Shown here: piece after piece, positions 1-7,075 of the stretch
How positions within the stretch are numbered: the stretch's first letter is position 1
How the letters are laid out: every line of letters begins with the position of its first letter
Assembly: GCA_027415455.1 (NCBI GenBank)
Contig: DAIBSV010000068.1
Coordinates: forward strand, 1 to 10,422
Origin: Nitrospirota bacterium
GTDB lineage: Bacteria > Nitrospirota_A > Leptospirillia > Leptospirillales > Leptospirillaceae
Direction of reading: 5' to 3'
Length of the DNA: 10,422 nucleotides
Notes under the pieces: generated by a model
Told to the model about the DNA's origin: nothing
Seen by the model: the letters and a program-made list of their open reading frames with translations, nothing else
Databases searched by the model: none
Made by a program: the position numbers and the translations under genes

Positions 1-385
1 GTCCCACCACGGCTTCCATGACCGGGAGCCCCGACCAGAATACGGCGGCGAAAAGAAGGATGGCCAGAATGAAATTGGCCACAGGACCCGCTGCGGCGAT
101 CATCATCCGTTTCGAAACGGAAAGAGCCGAAAAGGAATGAGGAAGATCCTCCGGAGCCACTTTCTCCGGATCGGTCTCCCCGAGCATCTTGACATACCCC
201 CCCAGGGGGATCCAGGACAGGCGATATTCTGTGTCACCCACTGTTTTCGCAAAGATCTTCGGGCCGAAGCCGATCGAAAACTTTTCGATCTTGACACCGA
301 ATCTCTTGGCAACCAAAAAGTGGCCCAGTTCATGGATCAGGATGAGAACCCCGATCACGACGATAAAAGAAACGATAGCTGTCAA
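1..385 (-). CDS. rseP: RseP-family site-2 intramembrane metalloprotease (N-terminal part, cut by left edge)
   Basis: The N-terminal ~128 residues of an S2P-type zinc metalloprotease of the inner membrane are visible; the rest is beyond the left edge. The family cleaves transmembrane segments of substrates such as anti-sigma factors and leftover signal peptides. The first membrane helix carries the zinc-binding HELGH motif (H18, E19, H22). It is followed by the conserved FSIGFGPKIF segment (residues 36-45), the IPLGGYVKMLGE loop (59-70) and AAGPVANF (98-105), which begins the next helix. No ATG or GTG lies in frame near the expected start. The best choice is TTG at 385, giving MTAIVSFIVV, the usual N-terminus of the family, with an AAAGG element 9 bases upstream. 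The start is 25 bases after the dxr stop, so the gene is most likely the continuation of the uppS-cdsA-dxr operon. Family assignment is secure; the start codon is an inference. Confidence 0.93.
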   Translation of the reverse strand, partial: MTAIVSFIVVIGVLILIHELGHFLVAKRFGVKIEKFSIGFGPKIFAKTVGDTEYRLSWIPLGGYVKMLGETDPEKVAPEDLPHSFSALSVSKRMMIAAAGPVANFILAILLFAAVFWSGLPVMEAVVG

Positions 386-410
386 GCGACTCTGCCTTTC
401 ATCAGGGATT

Positions 411-1619
411 TCAGGAGCAGACCGGGACCGATCCCATGGACCCAGTCTTGGCCACCGCGTCGTGGGCGAGTGCAGTGGCCCTGGAGACCGCCCGTCGAAT
501 CTCGTCAAGAGACTCCGGAACGGCCTCGGGAGCCTCCGCCATCACCCGCTCCCATATGTCAAAAATGCCGGTAAAGGAAATGCGCCCTTCCAGAAATGCC
601 TGAACCGCCACTTCATTGGCCATGTTCAGGTACAGGGGACCCTGCCCGGTCCGGGCGATCGATCGGGCGGCCAGACGGATCGCAGGAAAGGTCTCGTGAT
701 CGGGAGGAAAGAAAGTCAGAGTCCCTGTTTTGACCAGGTCGAGAAAGGGAACACCAATAGGAAGGCGCTCCTCCCCCGAAATGGCATAGGCAATCGGTCC
801 CTTCATGTCGGGGACCCCCATCTGGGCCAGCACGGAGGCATCCTCAAACTCGACCATAGAATGAATGATGCTCTGACGGTGGACGACAACATCGATCTGG
901 CTCGAGGGAATATCGAACAGCCACCGAGCCTCGATGAGCTCCAGACCCTTGTTCAGGAGTGTCGCCGAGTCAATGGTGATCTTGGGACCCATTTTCCATG
1001 TCGGGTGGTTCAGAGCCTGATCACGCGAAACCTGGTCGAGGTCGGCCCTGGTCTTTCCAAAGAAAGGTCCGCCGGAGGCGGTCAGAATGATCCTGCGGAC
1101 TCCCGTCCAGGAATGACCTCTCATCGCCTGATAGATCGCGCTGTGTTCCGAGTCGACAGGAACGAGACGAGCCCCCTTCGACTTGATCCGGTCGATCACT
1201 GTCTGCCCCCCAACGACCAACGTTTCCTTGTTCGCAAGGGCAACAGTCCTTCCGTTTCGGATGCCTTCCCAGGTGGGAGCCAGTCCGGCTTCTCCGACAA
1301 TGGCGGAAAGCAACACCTCCGCATCGGGAAGGGCCGCCACGGCACAGGCCCCTTCAACTCCGGCCTGAACGTGAATTCCTGTTCCGGAAAGTTCTTCCCT
1401 GACATGGGAATAGAGGCTTTCGTCGACAGACAGGAGTTCCGGACGAAATTCCCGCGCCTGAAGGAGTGCCTGGTCGAGATTCTTTCCGCAAGCCAGCCCC
1501 CTGATACGGAATCGGTCGGGATGGGACCGGACAATGTCGAGAGCCGATCGCCCGATCGATCCCGAGGATCCCAGGATGGATAAGCCGACCTTTGCCCCTG
1601 TCGTAGGTTCGTTCGCCAT
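411..1619 (-). CDS. dxr: 1-deoxy-D-xylulose 5-phosphate reductoisomerase
   Basis: This 402-residue enzyme catalyses the NADPH-dependent conversion of DXP to 2-C-methyl-D-erythritol 4-phosphate in the cytoplasm, the committed step of the MEP isoprenoid pathway. The length is normal for the family. The NADPH-binding motif GSSGSIG is at residues 17-23 and ALANKET at 127-133. The divalent-metal ligands are present: D156 and E158 in PVDSEHS, and E227 in LLNKGLE. The substrate loop SGGPF (182-186) and HPTWKMGPKI (205-214) are also present. The ATG at 1619 has AGGA placed 5 bases upstream and gives an N-terminus that begins just before the Rossmann fold. The gene follows cdsA by 12 bases and precedes rseP by 25 bases. 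It works with the neighbouring UppS, since the MEP pathway feeds the isoprenyl diphosphates that UppS uses. Nothing in the sequence suggests degeneration. Confidence 0.98.
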   Translation of the reverse strand: MANEPTTGAKVGLSILGSSGSIGRSALDIVRSHPDRFRIRGLACGKNLDQALLQAREFRPELLSVDESLYSHVREELSGTGIHVQAGVEGACAVAALPDAEVLLSAIVGEAGLAPTWEGIRNGRTVALANKETLVVGGQTVIDRIKSKGARLVPVDSEHSAIYQAMRGHSWTGVRRIILTASGGPFFGKTRADLDQVSRDQALNHPTWKMGPKITIDSATLLNKGLELIEARWLFDIPSSQIDVVVHRQSIIHSMVEFEDASVLAQMGVPDMKGPIAYAISGEERLPIGVPFLDLVKTGTLTFFPPDHETFPAIRLAARSIARTGQGPLYLNMANEVAVQAFLEGRISFTGIFDIWERVMAEAPEAVPESLDEIRRAVSRATALAHDAVAKTGSMGSVPVCS

Positions 1620-1631
1620 TTCAGTCCTATC

Positions 1632-2465
1632 CTAGACGATGACGGGAGAGCTGAGTCCTTCGTAAAAAATCAGAACTCCATAAAGGACAGGTGCGTTGAA
1701 GATGAGGCTGTCCACCTTGTCGAGCATGCCGCCGTGTCCGGGCAACAGGTGCCCTGAATCCTTCACACCGGCTTGTCTTTTGAAGGCTGACTCTACCAGA
1801 TCTCCCAACTGTCCGGTGACCGAAAGCAGGAGGGCAATCCAGAAAACAGCCATCCGGGACAGCGGCGCCGGAAGCCAGGAAGCGACGAGGAGACTAAAGA
1901 GTATACCGGCTACCGTCCCGCCCAATGCCCCCTCCCAGGTTTTTCCGGGAGAAACACCAGGAGCCATTTTGTGTCGGCCAAGCATTTTTCCGAAGAAATA
2001 TCCTCCAGAGTCGACGATCCAGGTCAAGGCCAGAAGATAGAGGATCCATCGATCTCCCCCGGGAATACCCCGAATCAGGAGGATTGTCCCGAGAAGGAAA
2101 GGGATGTACATGATCCCGAGCCAAACAATCGGGAGCTGGGCCATTCGCGCCACTCCTCCCGAAAGGAGAGTTCCTCCCAGGACCGTCAGAAGCAGGAGCG
2201 CCGCGACCACCTCGAGCGTTTCCGGAGGAACAGCCCCGGTGCTTTTGAGGTAGATCACATAAAGAAACCCGACTCCCGCCGATAACCCCATCCAGACCCC
2301 GCTGTCAATGGAAATGTCCGGAAAGAGTCGATAGAACTCATATTGGGCAAGAATCACTAAGCCGGCCATTACCAGAAAGAAGAGAAAAGGAGTGGCCCAA
2401 ACAACCAACGCCACGATCATCGGGATCGCGATTCCTGCCACGACAAGCCTTCGGACAAGCTCCAT
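1632..2465 (-). CDS. cdsA: Phosphatidate cytidylyltransferase (CDP-diacylglycerol synthase)
   Basis: This 277-residue polytopic inner-membrane enzyme makes CDP-diacylglycerol from phosphatidate and CTP, the branch point of phospholipid synthesis. Several hydrophobic segments are evident, roughly residues 7-45, 60-72, 85-100, 112-131, 140-158, 180-198 and 205-218. The family signature is complete near the C-terminus at residues 226-252, with KRQAGVKDSG, LLPGHGG and the acidic metal-binding LDKVDS. SPGKTWEG (172-179) and VDSGGYFFGK (151-160) are also typical. The ATG overlaps the uppS stop by one base (TGATG), which indicates translational coupling, and GGAG sits 5 bases upstream. It is part of the uppS-cdsA-dxr-rseP block. 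The product belongs in the cytoplasmic membrane. Identification is very secure. Confidence 0.97.
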   Translation of the reverse strand: MELVRRLVVAGIAIPMIVALVVWATPFLFFLVMAGLVILAQYEFYRLFPDISIDSGVWMGLSAGVGFLYVIYLKSTGAVPPETLEVVAALLLLTVLGGTLLSGGVARMAQLPIVWLGIMYIPFLLGTILLIRGIPGGDRWILYLLALTWIVDSGGYFFGKMLGRHKMAPGVSPGKTWEGALGGTVAGILFSLLVASWLPAPLSRMAVFWIALLLSVTGQLGDLVESAFKRQAGVKDSGHLLPGHGGMLDKVDSLIFNAPVLYGVLIFYEGLSSPVIV

Positions 2466-3259
2466 CAGCGCTCCGTGCCTCCGGATGCGTCCGCGGTCGT
2501 CACACCCTCGGCTCCGAAGCGCCTCTGACGTTCCTGATAATCCAGAAGTGCCTGTTTCAGATCTTCTTCTCCGAAATCCGGCCAGAAAATCCCGGTGAAA
2601 TACAACTCAGTGTAAGCAATCTGCCACAGAAGAAAATTGCTGATCCTGTATTCTCCGCTTGTCCGGACAAGAAGATCGGGGGGCGGGAGATCAAAGGAGT
2701 CCAGATACCGGCAAAAATCCTCCTGAGAGAGGGTCGCCGGATCAACCCTGCCTGCCACGGCATCCGCCGCCAGGCGACGGGCCGCCGAAAGAATCTCCTC
2801 TCGCCCGGAATAAGAAAGCGCCAGCGTAAGGTCCATGGCCTTTCCCGAGATCGTGCTGGCCTCCACGGCTTCAAGCTTTCGAAGGACACTTCGCGGCAGG
2901 CGTGCCCGATCCCCGATGGCCCGAAAGCGGATCGATTTCTCGATCATGAGGGCCTCTTCGCGGTCAAGATAGTCCTCAAGGAGATGCATCAACGCTTCAA
3001 CTTCCAGCCGGGATCTTTTCCAATTTTCCCACGAGAACGCATAGAGGGTCAAATAACGGATCCCCCAGGAGCGGCAAATGGTCACCGTCCGTCGCACCGC
3101 CTGAGCCCCCTGACGGTGGCCGGCCACTCTCGGAAGATGCCGCTTCTGAGCCCAGCGTCCGTTTCCATCCATGATGATGGCCAGATGAGCCGGGGGCCGA
3201 ACGAGCCAGTCCGGAGCCTCACAGGCTTGTGGATTAACCATCTCCTGACGAGGAATCAT
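2465..3259 (-). CDS. uppS: Isoprenyl transferase / undecaprenyl diphosphate synthase
   Basis: This 264-residue cis-prenyltransferase condenses isopentenyl diphosphate onto farnesyl diphosphate to build the C55 lipid carrier for peptidoglycan and O-antigen. The catalytic region HLAIIMDGNGRWA (residues 25-37) has the key Asp at 31. YAFSWENW (73-80) is the second substrate motif; its variable fourth position between FS and ENW, often Thr or Ser, is Trp here. The usual Pro after ENWKR is Ser. The signature DLLVRTSGEYRISNF (195-209) followed by LLWQIAYTELYF is intact. The ATG at 3259 overlaps the stop of the upstream exported-protein gene by 4 bases (ATGA), so the two are translationally coupled. 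An alternative in-frame ATG at 3241 has a purine-rich stretch directly abutting it and is less likely. About 16-20 residues precede the conserved fold, and a short variable tail follows it. Confidence 0.97.
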   Translation of the reverse strand: MIPRQEMVNPQACEAPDWLVRPPAHLAIIMDGNGRWAQKRHLPRVAGHRQGAQAVRRTVTICRSWGIRYLTLYAFSWENWKRSRLEVEALMHLLEDYLDREEALMIEKSIRFRAIGDRARLPRSVLRKLEAVEASTISGKAMDLTLALSYSGREEILSAARRLAADAVAGRVDPATLSQEDFCRYLDSFDLPPPDLLVRTSGEYRISNFLLWQIAYTELYFTGIFWPDFGEEDLKQALLDYQERQRRFGAEGVTTADASGGTER

Positions 3260-5226
3260 TTTTTCTGTCCGCCTCCCGATGGACGATTCAAAAGGGTGGG
3301 AGATGTCGTACCCGAGCGAAGATAGCGGCTGACCGTATCCGGAAGATGAAAATACAGGAGCGTTCCTTCCTTCACGATCAGGTTCTGGATATTCATGAAA
3401 TTGAAGACCGGCTCCGTTCCGACCACAAGGCTTGGAGCCCCGCTCGCGGGATCTTTCAGGATCGCAATATCACGGATAAAATTTTTGACCCTGGTCAATT
3501 CTCCCAAAAGGGTCCAGTTGACGCCCGTCCATCGATAGAAATAGACCTGTCCGTATTGAAAACCCTGGAAGTTTCCAAAGCCCGAGGACATGGGGATATT
3601 CTTGTAGACCACGGCGATGGGTTTCCCTGGATCCCCAGGGGGTGTCAGGACCAGAATGCGGCCTTTGACGCGGACGCTCCGGGACTGGACCGGCAAGAGG
3701 GCATGCGGCCTTCCGAACACGAAATGATTCGAATATCCTCCAAGAAAAATGGGGCTTTTGAACCTCAGGTCTCCTCGGGCATCGTAGTATTCGAGATGAT
3801 TGTCCATCGCGATCTTGAGAAAAGCATTCTGCCCTCCCGTCCGGACGGGGAGAGTGCCGAGGAGGGTGATGGCCTTCGGCCAATCCACCTTGTCCCCCTT
3901 TTCAAAATGGTCGAGCTTCCAGCGGAGGAAATGGATGTGTCCCAGAAAGGCGTTGTTCACCCCCATCTTCTGACCGATCAGATGCGTTGTCCCATCCGAC
4001 ATGCGCACGATTCGAATGTACCAGGGTAGATGCTTTGCGATGCGCCGGAAGGTTGTTCCGTCGTAATCGAGCACGTACGAGTCGGGCTCTCCACCCACAA
4101 TGTTCGTGACGGCAATCTGGTCCAATCCGGGATGCTCCCTGTCGGGTGGGATCACGGGTCCGGAGGAAATAAAGACATGCCGGTTTCCTCCGACCCGGGG
4201 ATCGGATTCCCGGTAGTGGGTCCGGACCCGGTCGTTTCCGATCGTTCCCACCACGATCCGACGGCCATCTGAAAGAGCCGTGATCGTTCCCTCACCCGGA
4301 ATGTAGTGCCCTTCCGTCAGAAAGAAGGGTATAAAAGGAAGTTTGACGGTCCGGAAAGGAACGGAAAGGGGCGGCAGCTTGGCGGCATGCATGTTTGGAG
4401 AGATACTGGACAGAAGATCTCCTCCCCCCGAGAGGGGACGCACACCAGTGAGATTGGTCTCAAGCGCGAAAGCCTTCTCTCCCGAAAGTCCGCCAGCAAT
4501 TTCCATGTTCAGAAGCACCTTGTCGCCAAGGAGCGTGGTGTCGACCAGGATCAGGCTCTGGACCTTGAGATTTCTGGCAAGACGGGCCCGATAGGCTGGA
4601 TCGGAAAGGGCCCCCTTCCCCATCTTTCGCATGGCCAGATCGACCCTAAAAGGATCGACGACCGAAAATCGTCTTGATTTCTGCAGGGCTCTGGTCAGAT
4701 GGCTCATCACACCGAGGTCGGCATATCTCGAGGCCGGCACAAGGGCAATCCGGACAAGGGACTCCGGCATTCGAAACCGGTCTCCGACGCGAACCTGTCC
4801 CGTTCCGGAAAAAAAACCTTCAGAGGATTCCGGAGTCACGGTCCGGAGTTCGATCCATCCGACCCTTTCCTCCCGGCGGCCAATGACCAGACCCGTATAA
4901 AAATCCCGAAAGGGTGGCCCCGGCCTGTAGACCATGACCACGGCTCCAGGATACAGTCCCTGGGAACTTCCCCTGTCGAGAGATACCCGACCTTCTGGTC
5001 CCACTTCGGAGATCTGTCCTTTTCCAGGGGGAAAAAATGTTTCGAGAATATGAACGACATCTGTCGCTCTGGCGATGGTTTTCTGGGAGACCCCACCAAC
5101 CGGTTGCGGGGGTGATTCCGCCGACATGGAAGGAAGAGGGAATAGGGACAACACCAAGACAGAAAAAAGAAACCCGATCAGTGCCTTTTTTCCGGAAATA
5201 GGCCGGATTCCTTGCCCCGATCGCAT
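3256..5226 (-). CDS. Uncharacterised exported protein, FlgT/CsgG-like N-terminal half and propeller-like C-terminal half
   Basis: I do not recognise a named gene for this 656-residue protein. Residues 1-36 form a Sec signal peptide: basic K13-K14, a hydrophobic core at 15-30 and a likely cut after SMSA before E37. There is no lipobox Cys, so it is probably periplasmic or surface-located rather than a lipoprotein. Residues 68-150 (GQISEVGPEGRVSLDRGSS, later RVGDRF) resemble the C-terminal domain of FlgT-type proteins. Residues 157-255 (RIALVPAS, then a helical stretch, then LKVQSLILVD) resemble the CsgG/TolB nucleotide-binding-like alpha/beta fold. Residues 290-630 are beta-rich, with recurring pieces such as DGRRIVVGTI, LDQIAVTNIVGG, DGTTHLIGQK and APSLVVGTEP, reminiscent of FG-GAP/VCBS-type propeller blades. 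The gene starts 21 bases after fhs, with AAGGAG upstream, and overlaps uppS by 4 bases. The context suggests an envelope role. The domain calls are by eye only. Confidence 0.8.
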   Translation of the reverse strand: MRSGQGIRPISGKKALIGFLFSVLVLSLFPLPSMSAESPPQPVGGVSQKTIARATDVVHILETFFPPGKGQISEVGPEGRVSLDRGSSQGLYPGAVVMVYRPGPPFRDFYTGLVIGRREERVGWIELRTVTPESSEGFFSGTGQVRVGDRFRMPESLVRIALVPASRYADLGVMSHLTRALQKSRRFSVVDPFRVDLAMRKMGKGALSDPAYRARLARNLKVQSLILVDTTLLGDKVLLNMEIAGGLSGEKAFALETNLTGVRPLSGGGDLLSSISPNMHAAKLPPLSVPFRTVKLPFIPFFLTEGHYIPGEGTITALSDGRRIVVGTIGNDRVRTHYRESDPRVGGNRHVFISSGPVIPPDREHPGLDQIAVTNIVGGEPDSYVLDYDGTTFRRIAKHLPWYIRIVRMSDGTTHLIGQKMGVNNAFLGHIHFLRWKLDHFEKGDKVDWPKAITLLGTLPVRTGGQNAFLKIAMDNHLEYYDARGDLRFKSPIFLGGYSNHFVFGRPHALLPVQSRSVRVKGRILVLTPPGDPGKPIAVVYKNIPMSSGFGNFQGFQYGQVYFYRWTGVNWTLLGELTRVKNFIRDIAILKDPASGAPSLVVGTEPVFNFMNIQNLIVKEGTLLYFHLPDTVSRYLRSGTTSPTLLNRPSGGGQKK

Positions 5227-5247
5227 GGAAATGCTTTCTCCTTCTTT

Positions 5248-6942
5248 TTACAATATCCCGGTGATCGTCCCGTCCGGAGACAGACTGACACGGGAAAAAG
5301 CCGGATCACTGGGAAGGCCCGGCATCGTCTGCGTCTCTCCCGCAACAGCCAGCAGAAATCCGGCTCCTGACAGGATCCGAACCTCCCGAACGGGGAATAC
5401 GAATCCGGTCGGAGCCCCCAGCACAGTCGGATCATGGGAAAGCGAAGCCCATGTCTTGGCGATACAAACGGGAAATTCAGCGGCCGGAGTTCCGGCGATC
5501 CGCTCAAGCTCGGTGCGCGCGTTTTCTGACCAGGAAACCGAGGAGGCTCCGTAGACCTTCGTCGCCACTGTTTCGATCTTACTTTCGGGAGAATCGGTCA
5601 GAGCATAAAGAGGCTTCCAGGAAGCCGTTCCGCCCTGCGCCGCGTCAAGAACAGCCTTGGCCAGACCTTCCGCCCCTCTTCCTCCTTCGGCGAAGTGCGT
5701 CGATACGACAGCCGCCGAGGCTCCAACTTTCATGGCCGCCTCGACAATCGCCGCATGCTCTTCGTCGCTGTCTCCTTCCAGGCTGTTGATGGCCACCACA
5801 ACCGGCACACCGAAGCCACGCAAGATCCCCACATGGCGCTCCATGTTCGGAATTCCAGCCCGGACGGCTCCCGGGTTTGCCATGAAAAGCTCCGGGGGAA
5901 GCGCTCGACCGGAGCGGACTTTCCCGACCCCTCCATGCATGCGAAGACCGCGGGTGGTCACCACCAGCACGGCTGCATCCGGACCCCGTCCGGAGACCCG
6001 GCACTTTATATCGAAAAATTTTTCTCCTCCGAGGTCGGAGCCGAAGCCCGCCTCCGTCACAACCACATCAGCGGTTTCAAGAGCCACGAGATCACCCATC
6101 ACCGAGCTGTTTCCGTGAGCAATGTTTGCGAAGGGAGACCCATGGATGATCGCGGCCGTTCCTTCCTGGGTCTGCATAAGATTGGGCCAGAAAGCCTCCC
6201 GGAGAAGAGCGGCCATTGCTCCATCGACGCCGAGATCCGAGGCACGAAGAAGCCTGCCATCCCGGCTTCGGCCAAAAGTGATGGAGGAGAGACGAACAGA
6301 CAGCTCTTCCCATGACCTGGAAAGAGCAAGGATAGCCATAATTTCGCTTGAAACAGCGATTTCAAAGCGGCTTTCCCTCGGAACCCCGAACCCTGGACCA
6401 CCCAGGCCCACGACAATCCGGCGGAGGGCACGGTCGTTGACATCCACGACCCGGCTCCAGGTCACCGACAAGGGATCGATTTCGAGGGGATTCCCATGAT
6501 AGAGGGAGTTGTCGATCGCCGCGGCCAGGAGATTGTGGGCCGCTCCCACGGCATGAATATCACCCGTCAAATGAAGGTTCAGGACAGTGGAGGGTTCGAT
6601 CGTCGACCGTCCCCCTCCGGCTCCCCCTCCCTTGATTCCAAAGACAGGACCCATCGAAGGCTGCCGCAAGGTGACGACTGATCGAAGCCCGAGTCTTTCC
6701 AGCCCCATGGAAAGGCCGATGGATGTTGTCGTCTTTCCTTCTCCCGCTGGAGTCGGAGTCATGCCCGACACCAGGACGTAGAGGGACCTCTTACCCTTCT
6801 CCCGATTTAAAAACCGAGGGTCGATCTTGCCCCGACCGGGTCCATAGGGATGATAGTGGGAAGAGGGGATGCCCAGATCGCGGGCGATCTCCTTGAGATC
6901 GCGCAGGGATGGAGCATAAGGGACCAACGAGACATTCTCCAT
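5248..6942 (-). CDS. fhs: Formate-tetrahydrofolate ligase (10-formyl-THF synthetase), divergent
   Basis: This cytoplasmic 564-residue enzyme would make 10-formyl-THF from formate, ATP and THF, feeding purine synthesis and initiator-tRNA formylation. Its length matches the family (about 555-560). The P-loop TPAGEGKTT is at residues 64-72. Also present are PVFGIKGG (99-106), FANIAHG (271-277), TEAGFGSDLGGEKFFDIKCR (296-315) and MPGLP (540-544). Several usually invariant positions differ. The normal REPSLGP is RQPSMGP (Q94). HGCNS is HGNSS. The HWAKGG-type folate-pocket motif is HFAEGG (416-421), and the usual AINRFPTDT-type segment reads AINSLEGDS (384-392). I chose ATG 6942 because it gives the usual N-terminus; an ATG at 7035 would add 31 residues unlike the family. 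The Shine-Dalgarno signal before 6942 is weak. The family is certain; normal activity is less so. Confidence 0.93.
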   Translation of the reverse strand: MENVSLVPYAPSLRDLKEIARDLGIPSSHYHPYGPGRGKIDPRFLNREKGKRSLYVLVSGMTPTPAGEGKTTTSIGLSMGLERLGLRSVVTLRQPSMGPVFGIKGGGAGGGRSTIEPSTVLNLHLTGDIHAVGAAHNLLAAAIDNSLYHGNPLEIDPLSVTWSRVVDVNDRALRRIVVGLGGPGFGVPRESRFEIAVSSEIMAILALSRSWEELSVRLSSITFGRSRDGRLLRASDLGVDGAMAALLREAFWPNLMQTQEGTAAIIHGSPFANIAHGNSSVMGDLVALETADVVVTEAGFGSDLGGEKFFDIKCRVSGRGPDAAVLVVTTRGLRMHGGVGKVRSGRALPPELFMANPGAVRAGIPNMERHVGILRGFGVPVVVAINSLEGDSDEEHAAIVEAAMKVGASAAVVSTHFAEGGRGAEGLAKAVLDAAQGGTASWKPLYALTDSPESKIETVATKVYGASSVSWSENARTELERIAGTPAAEFPVCIAKTWASLSHDPTVLGAPTGFVFPVREVRILSGAGFLLAVAGETQTMPGLPSDPAFSRVSLSPDGTITGIL

Positions 6943-6965
6943 GCAAAATCTTGACAATTCAGGAC

Positions 6966-6995
6966 AAAAAATCAGGCATCCAATTCTTTGGACGC
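6966..6995 (-). terminator. Candidate intrinsic terminator or leader hairpin upstream of fhs
   Basis: On the minus strand, GCGTCCAA pairs with TTGGATGC across the tetraloop AGAA, giving an 8-bp stem with one G-U pair at 6995-6976. After four bases (CTGA) there is a run of six T at 6971-6966. It could end transcripts coming through tatC. The stem is only moderately strong and the T-run is set back by four bases, so termination may be partial. It lies only 24 bases upstream of the fhs start codon. Confidence 0.45.
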
Positions 6996-6996
6996 A

Positions 6997-7025
6997 ATTA
7001 TTCCAAAAAAACAGTGTCGGGACAG
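6997..7025 (-). promoter_or_regulatory. Candidate sigma70-type promoter for the fhs operon
   Basis: On the minus strand, AATAAT (7002-6997) matches the -10 consensus TATAAT at five of six positions. It lies 17 bases downstream of CTGTCC (7025-7020), a poor -35 with three of six matches. Transcription would begin near 6990, about 48 bases before the fhs ATG. The -35 element overlaps one copy of the GGGACAGGA direct repeat. The call is by eye and is weak at the -35. Confidence 0.3.
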
Positions 7026-7072
7026 GATATCGCACACAGGGAATTCATTCAAGCAAGACCCCTGGGACAGGA
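7019..7072. repeat. 9-base direct repeat GGGACAGGA in the tatC-fhs gap
   Basis: GGGACAGGA occurs on the plus strand at 7019-7027 and again at 7064-7072, with starts 45 bases apart. Both copies lie in the 133-base space between tatC and fhs, just upstream of or overlapping the candidate fhs promoter. The 45-base period is close to four helical turns, so the copies could be sites for one regulator, but a chance repeat in moderately GC-rich DNA is not excluded. Confidence 0.3.
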
Positions 7073-7075
7073 GGG

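Noticed and set aside
189..1583. A 464-codon open frame on the plus strand opposite dxr and the dxr-rseP junction
   Set aside because: It lies antisense to the unmistakable dxr and rseP reading frames, its translation is low-complexity and rich in Arg, Gly and Ser with no recognisable motif, and it spans a gene junction. It is a codon-bias shadow.
3346..4029. A 227-codon plus-strand open frame opposite the exported-protein gene
   Set aside because: The minus-strand gene has a signal peptide, good spacing and a coherent fold-like pattern, while the plus-strand translation shows no family resemblance.
6943..7035. Extended fhs start at ATG 7035 adding 31 residues
   Set aside because: The extra residues are Cys-rich and hydrophobic, unlike the Fhs N-terminus, and would cover the candidate terminator and promoter. 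ATG 6942 gives the normal family start.
7002..7060. T-run at 7011-7005 (minus strand) as a terminator directly after tatC
   Set aside because: The bases before it form only a 4-bp GTGT/ACAC pairing with a large loop, too weak for an intrinsic terminator. The hairpin at 6995-6976 is better.
6943..7075. A folate-type riboswitch ahead of fhs
   Set aside because: The gap is short, and I could not find the conserved paired elements of known folate riboswitches. Only a simple hairpin is visible.
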